DNA of 64,000 nucleotides from Roseateles puraquae. GTDB taxonomy: Bacteria; Pseudomonadota; Gammaproteobacteria; Burkholderiales; Burkholderiaceae_C. The notes beneath the pieces are model-generated. The model saw only the letters and a program-made list of their open reading frames with translations, had not been told where the DNA came from and did no database searches. The stretch spans positions 170,619-234,618 of the forward strand of contig NZ_NISI01000004.1 in NCBI RefSeq assembly GCF_002205845.1, read 5' to 3'. The translations under genes were made by a program, and so were the position numbers. Positions 8,530-16,795 of the stretch are shown here, piece by piece (position 1 is the first letter of the stretch; every line of letters begins with the position of its first letter).

Positions 8530-9459
8530 TCAGCGGGTCTTCTCGGCGATGCGCTGGCGGATCAGGGGCAGCAGCGCCTGCGCGGCCTCGCGGCCGGCCT
8601 GCACGGCACGGCGGCGCGCGGTGAAGTCAGCACTGCCGACGCCATCCAGCCGCGGGCGGATGACGACGTCTGCATCACGCAGTTCGAAGAAATTGATGCT
8701 GCGACCCATGATGGAGAAAGTCTGCATCAGCATGCGGAAGGCGTCACCGGGCGGGTCTTTTTCAGGCGGCGAGGTGATGTCCACGGCGATGACGAGCTGC
8801 GCGCCCATTTCCTTCGCAAAGCGCACCGGCACCGGCGACACCAGGCCACCGTCCACGTACTCGCGCTGCCCGATGCGCACCGGCTGGAACACCGCGGGCA
8901 CGGCGCTGGACGCGCGCACCGCCGTACCGGTGTCGCCGCTGCGGAAGAGCACCGAGGAGCCGTCCGACAGGTCAGTCGCCACGATGCCCAGCGGCAGCGC
9001 CATCTGCTCGATCGCACGGCCACCCGTCTTGTCACGGATGAACCGCGCCAGCGCCTCCCCGCGGATGAGGCCGCGCAGCGGGAAGGACCAGTCGGTGATG
9101 GCGCCCTCGTCCATGGTCTCGGCCAGCGTCTGCAGCTCCTTGCCCGTCTTGCCCGAGGCATACAGCGACGCGACCAGGCTGCCGGCGGACGTGCCGGCGA
9201 CCAGGTCCACCTTGATGCCGTTCTCCTCCAGCACCTGGATGACGCCGATGTGCGCAAAGCCGCGCGCAGCCCCGCCACCGAGGGCCAGGCCCAGGCGCGG
9301 TGGCTTGGGCACGGGCTTCACATAGGGCGGCGGATCGACCGGCTGCACGGGCGGGGTGACGACCGGCGTCTGGGGCGGCGGGCTGGTCATGACGGAGCAG
9401 CCAGCGAGGACGAGAGCACTGGCAAGGAGCCAGGCGCGACGGAACAGGGATGAAGTCAT
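8530..9459 (-). CDS. Patatin-like phospholipase lipoprotein (RssA-like)
   Basis: A 309-residue lipoprotein. The N-terminus is a lipoprotein signal ending in the lipobox LAGC (Cys21), followed by a Pro-rich linker (about 27-55). The patatin domain shows the oxyanion hole GGGAARG (about 61-67), nucleophile Ser91 in GTSAGS, and the catalytic Asp in 'YVDGGLVSPVPV'. This Ser-Asp dyad predicts phospholipase A or acylhydrolase activity at the periplasmic face of an envelope membrane. RssA-type proteins are the nearest recognised relatives. All catalytic residues are present. Confidence 0.9.
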   Translation of the reverse strand: MTSSLFRRAWLLASALVLAGCSVMTSPPPQTPVVTPPVQPVDPPPYVKPVPKPPRLGLALGGGAARGFAHIGVIQVLEENGIKVDLVAGTSAGSLVASLYASGKTGKELQTLAETMDEGAITDWSFPLRGLIRGEALARFIRDKTGGRAIEQMALPLGIVATDLSDGSSVLFRSGDTGTAVRASSAVPAVFQPVRIGQREYVDGGLVSPVPVRFAKEMGAQLVIAVDITSPPEKDPPGDAFRMLMQTFSIMGRSINFFELRDADVVIRPRLDGVGSADFTARRRAVQAGREAAQALLPLIRQRIAEKTR

Positions 9460-9551
9460 TTCAAGCGCAGGGAAGCGCGCGCACGATAACCGAGGCGCGG
9501 CGCCGTCAGCCGGCCTGCGGGGCAGCTGAAGCGGCAGGAACTGTCAGCCGC

Positions 9552-9977
9552 TCAGGCCAGCTTGTAGCTTTGCAGGTGGATGGAGGTCTCGGTGCTCGCG
9601 ATGCCCTTGATCAGCCGCACCCGCTCCAGCACGTCCGCCAGCTCCTGCAGCGTCGCGCTGCGGATCTCGGCCAGCAGGTCCCAGCGGCCGTTGGTGTCGA
9701 ACAGCCCGGTGATGCCCGGCTCACCGAGCAGCATCGACACCACCTCGCGGGTGCGGTTGCCTTCCACGGTGATGCTCATCCAGGCGGTGATTTCGTCCGG
9801 CACCGAGTCGGGCCGCAGGCGCACCGTGTAGCCGGTGATGACGCCGCTGTCCTCCAGCCGGGCGATGCGGTTGGTGACCGTGCCCCGCGACACCTTCAGC
9901 TTGGCCGCGAGGGTGGCCACCGGGGCCCGGGCGTTGGTGCGCAGCAGCGCGAGCAGTTGCTGGTCGAGGGCGTCCAT
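9552..9977 (-). CDS. Lrp/AsnC family transcriptional regulator
   Basis: A 141-residue regulator. An N-terminal HTH ('MDALDQQLLALLRTNARAPV', then 'LAAKLKVSRGTVTNRIARLE') is followed by the Lrp-type ligand-binding RAM domain with 'ITGYTVRLRPD' and 'VLERVRLIKGIASTETSIHL'. Lrp/AsnC proteins bind amino acids and often control the adjacent divergent gene. Here the divergent neighbour is ornithine cyclodeaminase, so ornithine, arginine or proline is a reasonable effector guess. The 136-bp gap between the two starts holds TGCCAA/TTGGCA repeats that could be its operator. Confidence 0.9.
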   Translation of the reverse strand: MDALDQQLLALLRTNARAPVATLAAKLKVSRGTVTNRIARLEDSGVITGYTVRLRPDSVPDEITAWMSITVEGNRTREVVSMLLGEPGITGLFDTNGRWDLLAEIRSATLQELADVLERVRLIKGIASTETSIHLQSYKLA

Positions 9978-10008
9978 TTGCGCAAATCGTCAGTTGAGAC
10001 TGTCATTT

Positions 10009-10057
10009 TGCCAAAACACCTTGCATTACTTGGCAGGAATTGCGCTTCTGTTTGGCA
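10009..10057. promoter_or_regulatory. Candidate Lrp operator repeats
   Basis: Within the gap between the Lrp-type gene and ornithine cyclodeaminase, TGCCAA at 10009-10014 is followed by TTGGCA at 10030-10035 (inverted, 15 bases apart) and TTGGCA again at 10052-10057 (direct, 16 bases further on). The repeats lie 57-105 bases upstream of the cyclodeaminase start. Symmetric and phased sites fit an Lrp-type octamer, but no binding consensus for this regulator is known, so the assignment is tentative. Confidence 0.4.
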
Positions 10058-10113
10058 GCCTGGCTCTGAAGAATCGCTCCAACCCTTACTTCAAACCCCG
10101 CCAGGAGACTCTC

Positions 10114-11151
10114 ATGACCCGCTTGCTCACCACCCAGGACGTCGCCCACCTCGTGCAGCGCGTGGGCCTGCCCGATTTATTCCGCCGCCTGGTCGGCGCC
10201 TTGGAAGAGGACTATCTGCGCTGGGCCGAGTTCGACAAGACACCTCGCGTGGCGGCCCATTCGCCCGACGGCGTGATCGAGTTGATGCCCATTGCCGACG
10301 CGAGCCTGTACAGTTTCAAGTACGTCAACGGGCACCCCAAAAACCACCGCTTCGGCCTGCCGACCGTGATGGCCTTTGGCGTGCTCGCCGATGTCGACAC
10401 CGGCGCGCCGGTGCTGCTGTCCGAGTTGACCCTGACCACCGCCATGCGCACCGCGGCCACCTCCGTGATGGTGGCCAAGCGCCTGGCCCGCCCCGACAGC
10501 CGCGTGATGGCGCTGATCGGCAACGGCGCCCAGAGCGAGTTCCAGGCGTTGGCTTTCCATCACCTGCTGGGCATCCGCGAGCTGCGCCTGTTCGACATCG
10601 ACCCCGCCGCCACGCAAAAGCTCGTGCGCCATCTCGAAGGCACTCCCGGCCTGACGCTCACGGTCTGCAGCAGCACGGCCGAAGCCGTGCAGGGCGCCGA
10701 CATCATCACCACCGTCACCGCCGACAAGGCCAACGCCACCATCCTCACGCCCGACATGATCCGCCCGGGTCAGCACATCAACGGCGTGGGCGGCGACTGC
10801 CCCGGCAAGACCGAGCTGCACCCGGGCGTGCTGCAGGCCGCGCGGGTGATCGTCGAGTACGAACCGCAGTCGCGCATCGAGGGCGACGTGCAGCAGATGC
10901 CGGCTGACTTCCCGGTCACCGAGTTCTGGCGCGTGCTCGCAGGCCAGGCCTCAGGCCGCGAGACCGCCGAACAGATCACCGTGTTCGACTCGGTCGGCTT
11001 CGCGCTGGAGGACTTCTCCGCGCTGCGCCTGCTGCGTGACCTGAGCCAGCAGCTTGGTCTCGGCGCCCCGCTGGACCTGATCCCGCAGATGGCCGATCCC
11101 AAGGATCTGTTCGGCGAACTCCAGCTCAGCCAGCAGCGCCAGGCGGCCTGA
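10114..11151 (+). CDS. Ornithine cyclodeaminase
   Basis: A 345-residue enzyme of the OCD/mu-crystallin family, predicted to convert ornithine to proline and ammonia using tightly bound NAD. The substrate region includes 'ELMPIADASLYSFKYVNGHP' with the conserved Lys, and 'TTAMRTAATSVMVAKRLARP'. The Rossmann motif is 'ALIGNGAQSEFQALAF', and 'INGVGGDCPGKTEL' and 'FDSVGFALEDFSAL' are family signatures that include the catalytic Asp. ATG 10114 follows a good ribosome site (AGGAGA near 10102) 6-7 bases upstream; upstream in-frame codons run into the promoter region and the divergent gene. Likely controlled by the divergent Lrp-type regulator. Confidence 0.9.
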   Translation: MTRLLTTQDVAHLVQRVGLPDLFRRLVGALEEDYLRWAEFDKTPRVAAHSPDGVIELMPIADASLYSFKYVNGHPKNHRFGLPTVMAFGVLADVDTGAPVLLSELTLTTAMRTAATSVMVAKRLARPDSRVMALIGNGAQSEFQALAFHHLLGIRELRLFDIDPAATQKLVRHLEGTPGLTLTVCSSTAEAVQGADIITTVTADKANATILTPDMIRPGQHINGVGGDCPGKTELHPGVLQAARVIVEYEPQSRIEGDVQQMPADFPVTEFWRVLAGQASGRETAEQITVFDSVGFALEDFSALRLLRDLSQQLGLGAPLDLIPQMADPKDLFGELQLSQQRQAA

Positions 11152-11170
11152 AGCAGCACCCGCCGGCGGC

Positions 11171-14095
11171 TCAGGACAGATAGGCCGTCACGTCCTGCAC
11201 ATCGATCTGTGCCGCGGGCATGAAGCGCCGCGCGTAGGCCAGGCAGGCGCCGGAGCGCAGGAACAGCGCATGAAGATCGGGGTCGAGATGGCCTTCGGCC
11301 GCCATGCGTTGCAGGATGGTCAAGGCCTCCGACAGCGGCTTGCCGGGCTTGTAGGGACGGTCGTCAGCCGTGAGGGCCTCGAAGACATCCGCAATCGCCA
11401 TCATGCGGGCCTGCACGCTCATTTGCTCGCCGGTGAGGCCCCGCGGATAGCCGCGCCCATCCATGCGCTCGTGGTGGCCTGCCGCGATCTCCGGCACCTG
11501 GCGCAGATGCCGCGGGAAGGGCAGCTCGCTGAGCATCTTCAAGGTCTGCACGATGTGCTCGTTGATCTTGTAGCGCTCCTCGTCGCTCAGCGTGCCGCGT
11601 GACACCAGGAGGTTGTGCAGTTCACCGCGGTGATAGAGATGCTCGGGCTGCGGCAGGCGGATGCCCCAGCGGTTGTCCCGGGGCAGCCGGTCTTCGGCGG
11701 GCCGCGGGATCAGGTGCTCCGGCCGGTCACTCAGCAAGCGCTCCAGGGCCGGCAGCGCGGGGCGCGGGCGCTGCAATCGCCGGGCCTCGTCGGCAGAAAG
11801 GCCCAGGCTGTCGTCCAGCGTGCGCCGCCAGGTGCGGGCGCCGATCTGGCGCAGCCGCGCCTGATCCTCGGGGCTGAGGTACTCGCCGCCCTGGTTGCAG
11901 CGGGCCACGAAGGCGAAGTCGGCATCCAGCCCCGCCAGCGCCGGCTGGGCCTCGGCCTGCGCGTGGGCGGCACCGTCAGCGCCGAGCCGGGCCTGCAGGC
12001 GCTCGATCAGCACATCGCGCTTGAGCACCTCGAAGCGGGTGCGGATCTCGTGCACGCGGTTGTAGAGCGTCTCCAGTTTCGTGGCCTTGTCGACCACGAA
12101 CTCCGGCGTCGTGACCTTGCCGCAGTCGTGCAGCCAGGCCGCGATGTGCAGGGCCTCCCATTCGTCCGGCGTCATCGTGAAGCCGGCGAAAGGGCCCTCG
12201 GTCGCATCGCAGGCGGCCTGCGCCAGCAACCGCGCCAGCTCCGGGACGCGCTGGCAGTGGCCACCGGTGTAGGGGCTCTTGGCATCAATCGCGCCGGCCA
12301 CCAGCTGGATGAAGCTTTCCAGCAGCGCCTTGCGGGCATTGAGCAGCAGGTGGTTGTCGATGGCCAGCGCGGCCGTGCCCGACAGCGCCCGCACGAAGGC
12401 CACCCGGGCCGCACCGAGCGGCTCGGTCGGCCCGGAGGCGGGCAGCGGGAAGCTCAGCGTGAGGGTGCCGATGGTTTCGTCCTGCCGGTTCTTCAGTGGC
12501 AGCGACAGCAGCCGCATGCGCGCGGCACTCAGGCGCACGAACAGGGTCTCGTAGGCCTGCAGATGGCGGGGGTCGTCCCAGCGCAGATCGGTCTCGATGG
12601 TGGCGTCGGCCTGCACGGCGCGCACGGGCGCGGCCACGCTGTCGGTGTCACGCAGGTCCCAGGTGCGCCCGGCGCCGGGCGTGGCCTCCCCGAGCAGCCG
12701 CGTGGCCACCGGCCGCAGCTCCCCGCCATCCGGGGTCAGCAGGTGCACGGCGCCGCCGCTGGCGCCGGCCACCGCGATCGTCTCGCTGAGGATGCGGTCC
12801 AGCAGGGTGTCGAAATCGCGCTCCGCGCTCAGCGCGCCGCTGATGTCCAGGAAGCGGCGCAGCGAATGTTTCATCGCCGTCATGGCCAACGCCAGGCGGT
12901 CCACCTCGCGGATCAAGCTGCGCTTGGGGTCCGGCCAGTCGAACTCGAAATGCCGGATGGCCTCGGCCTGCCGTGCCAGGTGCCGCAACGGGCGCGACAC
13001 CCGGTCGGCCAGCAGATGCACCACCGGCAACAGCAGCAGCATCAGGCCCAGCGAGATGTAGAAGCCGTGTCGCCGGCTCTCGATCTGGAAGGCCTGCAGC
13101 TCCTCGCGCGGCGCCGCCATCAGCAGGGTCAGCGGCGGGCTGGCCTCGCCGGTGGCCAGCGGCAGCGCATGCGCCACCCACTCCCGGCCCGCCACGTCCT
13201 GCACCGGCGCCAGCCGGCGCTCAGCGTCCAGCCGGCTCCAGAGGTCGCGCATCACCGGCGTGGCGGCCTCCGTCACCTTGGGCAGGCTGCGGGCGCCGGC
13301 CGAGGCGACTTCTCTGCGCCGCGCCTGGGCCACCAGCTCCCCCTGTGCGGTGGCGATCATCAATTCGGCTGAAGCGCTGATCTGCGGGCGCGACAGCATC
13401 ACGCCGAGCGCTTGCAGGCTCACGTCGGCGCCGACCACCACGTCGCCGCGGGCCTCCGCCAGAGTCACGCCGGGCTCTCCCGTCGTGAAGAAGACATAGG
13501 GCTCGGACTGCACCGACTTGCCGTCCCCCGCCCGGCGTGCCAGCTCGTACCAGGGGCGGGTGCGCGGGTCGAAGTCGTAGTCCGGGCGGTCCACGCGCTG
13601 CAGCTCGCGCAGGTCGGCGTCCAGGAAGCGGTAGCTGCCGCGGGCGGTGCCGGTGTCGCGGTCCACGCTCTGCAAGCCGTAGTGCGCGTCGCCAGGCGCG
13701 CCCATGCGGCTGCGGGCGGCGGCGCTCGTCAGGCTGCGCAGCAGCAAGAAGGAGCCTTTCGCCGTGCCGACGTAGACCGCCGACACCGAGTGGTTGCTGC
13801 GCAGAGCCGCCGCCAACTGCGGGAGCGCGGCCAGGCGTTCGGCCTCGCTGCGGGCACCGGCCAAGCCACTGGCGGCCAGCAGCGCCACACTGACGCGCGC
13901 CGGCCGCAGCTCCGACTCCACCGTGGCCGCCGCCTCGCGCCCAATGCGTTTGGCAGCCGCTCCGGCCTGCTGCAGCATCAACGCGTCGCTGCGTGACCGC
14001 TCGTGCAGCATCAGCGCGCCATAGACCAAGATCACGAGGCCGATCATCAACAGGCTCAACGTGACGTAGAGGGTCTTCGGCTTCAACTGAGGCAT
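11171..14095 (-). CDS. Membrane HD-GYP phosphodiesterase with Cache and GAF domains
   Basis: A 974-residue membrane receptor. Membrane helix 1 lies at about 9-31, an extracytoplasmic Cache-like sensor at about 35-335 ('YDFDPRTRPWYELARRAGDG' is diagnostic), helix 2 at about 345-363, a HAMP-like linker to about 415, a GAF-like domain at about 425-585, and the HD-GYP domain at about 590-950. His656-Asp657 ('AAWLHDCGKVTTPEF') and Gly882-Tyr883-Pro884 ('HHERMDGRGYPRGL') are intact, so cyclic-di-GMP hydrolysis is predicted. A stretch of about 140 residues (690-830) separates the HD part from the GYP part, longer than usual. ATG 14095 begins directly at the first membrane helix; longer frames upstream lack protein-like character. 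Confidence 0.9.
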   Translation of the reverse strand: MPQLKPKTLYVTLSLLMIGLVILVYGALMLHERSRSDALMLQQAGAAAKRIGREAAATVESELRPARVSVALLAASGLAGARSEAERLAALPQLAAALRSNHSVSAVYVGTAKGSFLLLRSLTSAAARSRMGAPGDAHYGLQSVDRDTGTARGSYRFLDADLRELQRVDRPDYDFDPRTRPWYELARRAGDGKSVQSEPYVFFTTGEPGVTLAEARGDVVVGADVSLQALGVMLSRPQISASAELMIATAQGELVAQARRREVASAGARSLPKVTEAATPVMRDLWSRLDAERRLAPVQDVAGREWVAHALPLATGEASPPLTLLMAAPREELQAFQIESRRHGFYISLGLMLLLLPVVHLLADRVSRPLRHLARQAEAIRHFEFDWPDPKRSLIREVDRLALAMTAMKHSLRRFLDISGALSAERDFDTLLDRILSETIAVAGASGGAVHLLTPDGGELRPVATRLLGEATPGAGRTWDLRDTDSVAAPVRAVQADATIETDLRWDDPRHLQAYETLFVRLSAARMRLLSLPLKNRQDETIGTLTLSFPLPASGPTEPLGAARVAFVRALSGTAALAIDNHLLLNARKALLESFIQLVAGAIDAKSPYTGGHCQRVPELARLLAQAACDATEGPFAGFTMTPDEWEALHIAAWLHDCGKVTTPEFVVDKATKLETLYNRVHEIRTRFEVLKRDVLIERLQARLGADGAAHAQAEAQPALAGLDADFAFVARCNQGGEYLSPEDQARLRQIGARTWRRTLDDSLGLSADEARRLQRPRPALPALERLLSDRPEHLIPRPAEDRLPRDNRWGIRLPQPEHLYHRGELHNLLVSRGTLSDEERYKINEHIVQTLKMLSELPFPRHLRQVPEIAAGHHERMDGRGYPRGLTGEQMSVQARMMAIADVFEALTADDRPYKPGKPLSEALTILQRMAAEGHLDPDLHALFLRSGACLAYARRFMPAAQIDVQDVTAYLS

Positions 14096-14359
14096 GGAAA
14101 CCAGGCGGGGACCGAGATGCGCGGCAGTATCCCCGCGTGCCACCGCTCCGGCTGTGCATTCCTTCGCGGTTGGCGCGGTCCAGCGCCGGGTGGCGCTGCC
14201 CCAAGTTTGGAGGGAAAGATTCACCGGGGCTAACGTCGTCTCCTGACGACAAGACTTCCAGCATGGGTCATGGTGTGCACCTAGCATCCGCTCCGCCTCG
14301 AAAGGCGCCGCCGCGGTCACTGCCTCGCGCGGCAAGCCACACAACCTCGCAAGGAAGAC

Positions 14360-14917
14360 ATGAAGAAGTACGCACTCGTGATCGCCGCGGCACTGGCCGC
14401 CGGCGCCGCTCACGCCGATGAACCCGCCCGCGCCTACCTGACTCTGGCCGGCGGCTCGACCCATGTGAACCTGGACTGCACCGGTGCCACGTCTTGCGAC
14501 AAGACCGACACCGGCGGCAAGATCGTCGGCGGCTACAGCTTCGGCAACGGCTTCAGCCTCGAAGCAGGCTACTGGGGTCTGGGGAAGGCCAGCGGGTCGG
14601 ACAGCGCCTCCTCGGGCACGCTCAAGTCCTCGGCCTTCACCATCGGCGGCGCCTATGCGCTGCCTCTGAGCAACGAATGGGGAATGAACTTGCGCCTGGG
14701 TGCTGCTCAGGTAAAGACCAAGGCCGATGTTCGCTCCGGCGCCATCGCCGTCTCGACATCCGAAACCAAGACCAAGGTCTACGCCGGTGTCGGCCTCACC
14801 TACGCCATCAGCCCGGCCGTCAAGCTGGAACTCGGCGTGGATTCAACCGAGGGAGAAGTTGCGGGCCAGAAGGGCACGCTTCGCCTGATCAGCGTGGGCG
14901 CCACCTTCGCGTTCTGA
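14360..14917 (+). CDS. Small outer-membrane beta-barrel protein
   Basis: A 185-residue exported protein. Residues 1-19 form a Sec signal peptide (MKKYALVIAAALAAGAAHA, cleaved before DEP). The mature part alternates in beta-strands ('GGKIVGGYSFGNGFSLEAGY', 'FTIGGAYALPLS', 'VYAGVGLTYAIS') and ends '-SVGATFAF' with the terminal Phe typical of outer-membrane barrels. It resembles OmpA/OmpW-like opacity porins of eight strands. Two Cys (about 34 and 40) near the N-terminus of the mature protein could form a disulfide. A hairpin terminator follows at 14939. Specific function unknown. Confidence 0.8.
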   Translation: MKKYALVIAAALAAGAAHADEPARAYLTLAGGSTHVNLDCTGATSCDKTDTGGKIVGGYSFGNGFSLEAGYWGLGKASGSDSASSGTLKSSAFTIGGAYALPLSNEWGMNLRLGAAQVKTKADVRSGAIAVSTSETKTKVYAGVGLTYAISPAVKLELGVDSTEGEVAGQKGTLRLISVGATFAF

Positions 14918-14938
14918 TCGAACTTCACTCGATCCACA

Positions 14939-14962
14939 GGCCGCCCACGGGCGGCCTTTGTC
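14939..14962 (+). terminator. Rho-independent terminator after the beta-barrel gene
   Basis: GGCCGCCC at 14939-14946 and GGGCGGCC at 14949-14956 form a GC-rich stem, followed by TTTGT. It starts 22 bases after the beta-barrel stop and 25 bases before the ybiB start, so it separates the two. Confidence 0.7.
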
Positions 14963-14980
14963 GTTCCTACACTCGCGGGC

Positions 14981-15907
14981 ATGGATTTCCCCGCTCTCAT
15001 CAAGGAACTCGGCCGCGGTGCCCGAGGCGCGCGTGACCTGACCCAGCCGCAGGCCGAGGCCCTATTCGGCGCGATGCTCGACGGCCAGGTGCCGGACCTG
15101 GAACTGGGCGCCATCCTGATCGCGCTTCGGGTCAAGGGCGAGAGCGCAGACGAAGTGGCGGGCTTTCTTGCGGCGATGCAGGCCCGCACCGCGCCACTGA
15201 CCGCGCCGCCGGGCGCGCGCACCGTGCTGCTGCCCAGCTTCAACGGGGCCCGCAAGCAAGCCAACCTGATGCCGCTGGTGGCGCTGCTGCTTGCCCGGGA
15301 GGGCGTGCCGGTGCTGATCTTCGGCCGGCATGACTTCGACAGCCGCCACAGTCCCTTCGAACTGCTGGACGCCCTCGGCCTGCCGACCAGCGCCTCGCTG
15401 CCCGACGCCGAGGCCCGGCTGGCGGGCGACCGCCTGGCAGTGCTGCCTTTGTCGCTGCTGAACCCAGGCTTGAACAACCTGATGGCCTTGCGCCCGCGCC
15501 TGGGCCTGCGCAACAGCAGTCACAGCCTGGCCAAGCTGCTCGACCCCTTCCCCGCCGGCCGGGCGGTGCGCGTGGTGGCCGTGACCCATCCGGAGTATCT
15601 GGACAGCATGGGCGCCGCCCTGCCTGACCTGACCGCCGCACCTGGCGGCCGTGCGCTGCTGATGCGTGCCAGCGAGGGCGAGGCCTACGCCCATCTGCGC
15701 CGCAAGGCTCACCTGATCGGGTTCCAGGACGGCCAGACGGCGCCTCTGCACCCGGCCGACACCGGCGACCTCGACTGGCCGCTATCGCCCGCTTGCACCC
15801 CGCAGGAGAACGCCTCGTTCATCCGCGCCATCCTGGCCGGCCAGGCGCTGGTGCCGCCGCGCATCGCGGAACAGGTGGCCGTCCTGCGGCTTTTGGCCAC
15901 AAACTGA
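14981..15907 (+). CDS. ybiB: DNA-binding protein YbiB (TrpD2-like)
   Basis: A 308-residue homologue of anthranilate phosphoribosyltransferase (glycosyltransferase family 3). The N-terminal helical part ('LTQPQAEALFGAMLDGQVPD', 'LELGAILIALRVKGESADE') and the alpha/beta core are recognisable. The 'LLPSFNGARKQANLMPLVAL' segment and 'RNSSHSLAKLLDPF' are characteristic of YbiB/TrpD2 rather than of the true tryptophan enzyme. E. coli YbiB is reported to bind nucleic acids and to be LexA-linked. In betaproteobacteria this gene regularly precedes the cysteine cluster, as it does here. Start ATG 14981 lies 25 bases after the terminator. Confidence 0.88.
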   Translation: MDFPALIKELGRGARGARDLTQPQAEALFGAMLDGQVPDLELGAILIALRVKGESADEVAGFLAAMQARTAPLTAPPGARTVLLPSFNGARKQANLMPLVALLLAREGVPVLIFGRHDFDSRHSPFELLDALGLPTSASLPDAEARLAGDRLAVLPLSLLNPGLNNLMALRPRLGLRNSSHSLAKLLDPFPAGRAVRVVAVTHPEYLDSMGAALPDLTAAPGGRALLMRASEGEAYAHLRRKAHLIGFQDGQTAPLHPADTGDLDWPLSPACTPQENASFIRAILAGQALVPPRIAEQVAVLRLLATN

Positions 15908-16013
15908 AGTTGCTTATTCGGCCTAGGCATATAGGCCCAAGAATTAAATAGTTCTGCCGCAGCGCAACATTGCCTAGAGTCGCGGCCTCGGGTGACATGG
16001 GGTCACCCCTGGA
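15908..16013 (+). promoter_or_regulatory. Upstream region of the sulfate assimilation operon
   Basis: A locally AT-rich stretch (about 15910-15955) interrupts otherwise GC-rich sequence and probably holds the operon promoter. It contains dyads: GGCCTAGGCATATAGGCC near 15931-15948, and AGAA/TTCT arms around a TTAAATAG core near 15950. A hairpin, GGTGAC-ATGGG-GTCACC, lies at about 15991-16007, immediately before the ribosome site of the GTG start at 16014. A CysB/Cbl-type activator would be expected from the pathway, but no confirmed consensus can be pointed to. Confidence 0.45.
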
Positions 16014-16793
16014 GTGCGCTGGGTGCTGGACGGAATTGCAATTGCGAGTGGCTTGGGCGTCGGCCTCATCGTCGGGATCACCGGCGTGGGCGGCGGTTCC
16101 CTGATGACGCCACTGCTGCTGTCCGTCTTCAAACTGAGCCCGGCCGTCGCCATTGGCACGGACCTGTGGTTCGCCTGCCTGACCAAGGTCAGCGGTTCAG
16201 TCGCCCATGCCCGGCACGGCCATGTGAACTGGCTCATCGTGCGCCGCCTGCTGGCGGGCTCGGTGCCGGCGTCCCTCGCCACCATCGCCCTGATGCACTT
16301 CACGGGCATCACCAAGGGCTGGGCCTCGGCCCTGACCGTCGCGCTGGGCATTGCGCTGCTGCTGACGGCGGTCGTGGTGGCCTTCAAGCAGAGCTGGCAG
16401 GCCCTGGGCCTGCGGCTGGAACGCTGGATTCCCGACACCCGCAAGCCGGGGTTGACCGTGCTGAGCGGGCTCGTCCTCGGGGTCCTGGTGTCGCTGTCTT
16501 CCATTGGCGCTGGTGCCATCGGCGCTACGCTTATCCTGCTGCTCTACCCGCGGCTGAAAGCGCGCGATATCGTCGGCACCGATATTGCTCACGCAGTGCC
16601 CCTCACGCTGGTGGCCGGCCTCGGCCATGCCAGCCTGGGCAACGTGAACTGGGAGCTGCTGGTGTCGCTGCTCATCGGCTCGCTGCCCGGTATCTGGCTG
16701 GGCGCCCAGCTGACTCGCCGTCTGCCGGACGGCATCGTCCGCAGCCTGCTTTGCGTCTCTCTCCTGATGGCCGGCTGGAAGGTCATCCACTAA
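16014..16793 (+). CDS. TauE/SafE-family (TSUP) sulfur-compound transporter
   Basis: A 259-residue membrane protein with about seven or eight hydrophobic helices. The TSUP repeat motif appears twice: 'GLIVGITGVGGGSLMTPLLL' near residues 17-36 and 'LGVLVSLSSIGAGAIGATLI' near 155-174. Family members move sulfite, sulfonates or other sulfur anions. It is the first gene of the sulfur operon, 2 bases before cysI, so export of excess sulfite or uptake of sulfate are the leading options; the direction cannot be told. Start is GTG 16014. Confidence 0.85.
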   Translation: MRWVLDGIAIASGLGVGLIVGITGVGGGSLMTPLLLSVFKLSPAVAIGTDLWFACLTKVSGSVAHARHGHVNWLIVRRLLAGSVPASLATIALMHFTGITKGWASALTVALGIALLLTAVVVAFKQSWQALGLRLERWIPDTRKPGLTVLSGLVLGVLVSLSSIGAGAIGATLILLLYPRLKARDIVGTDIAHAVPLTLVAGLGHASLGNVNWELLVSLLIGSLPGIWLGAQLTRRLPDGIVRSLLCVSLLMAGWKVIH

Positions 16794-16795
16794 CC

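Noticed and set aside
15992..16795. N-terminal extension of CysI through the transporter gene
   Set aside because: The frame overlaps the TSUP gene in another phase and its translation is Arg/Ala-rich; CysI starts at 16796.
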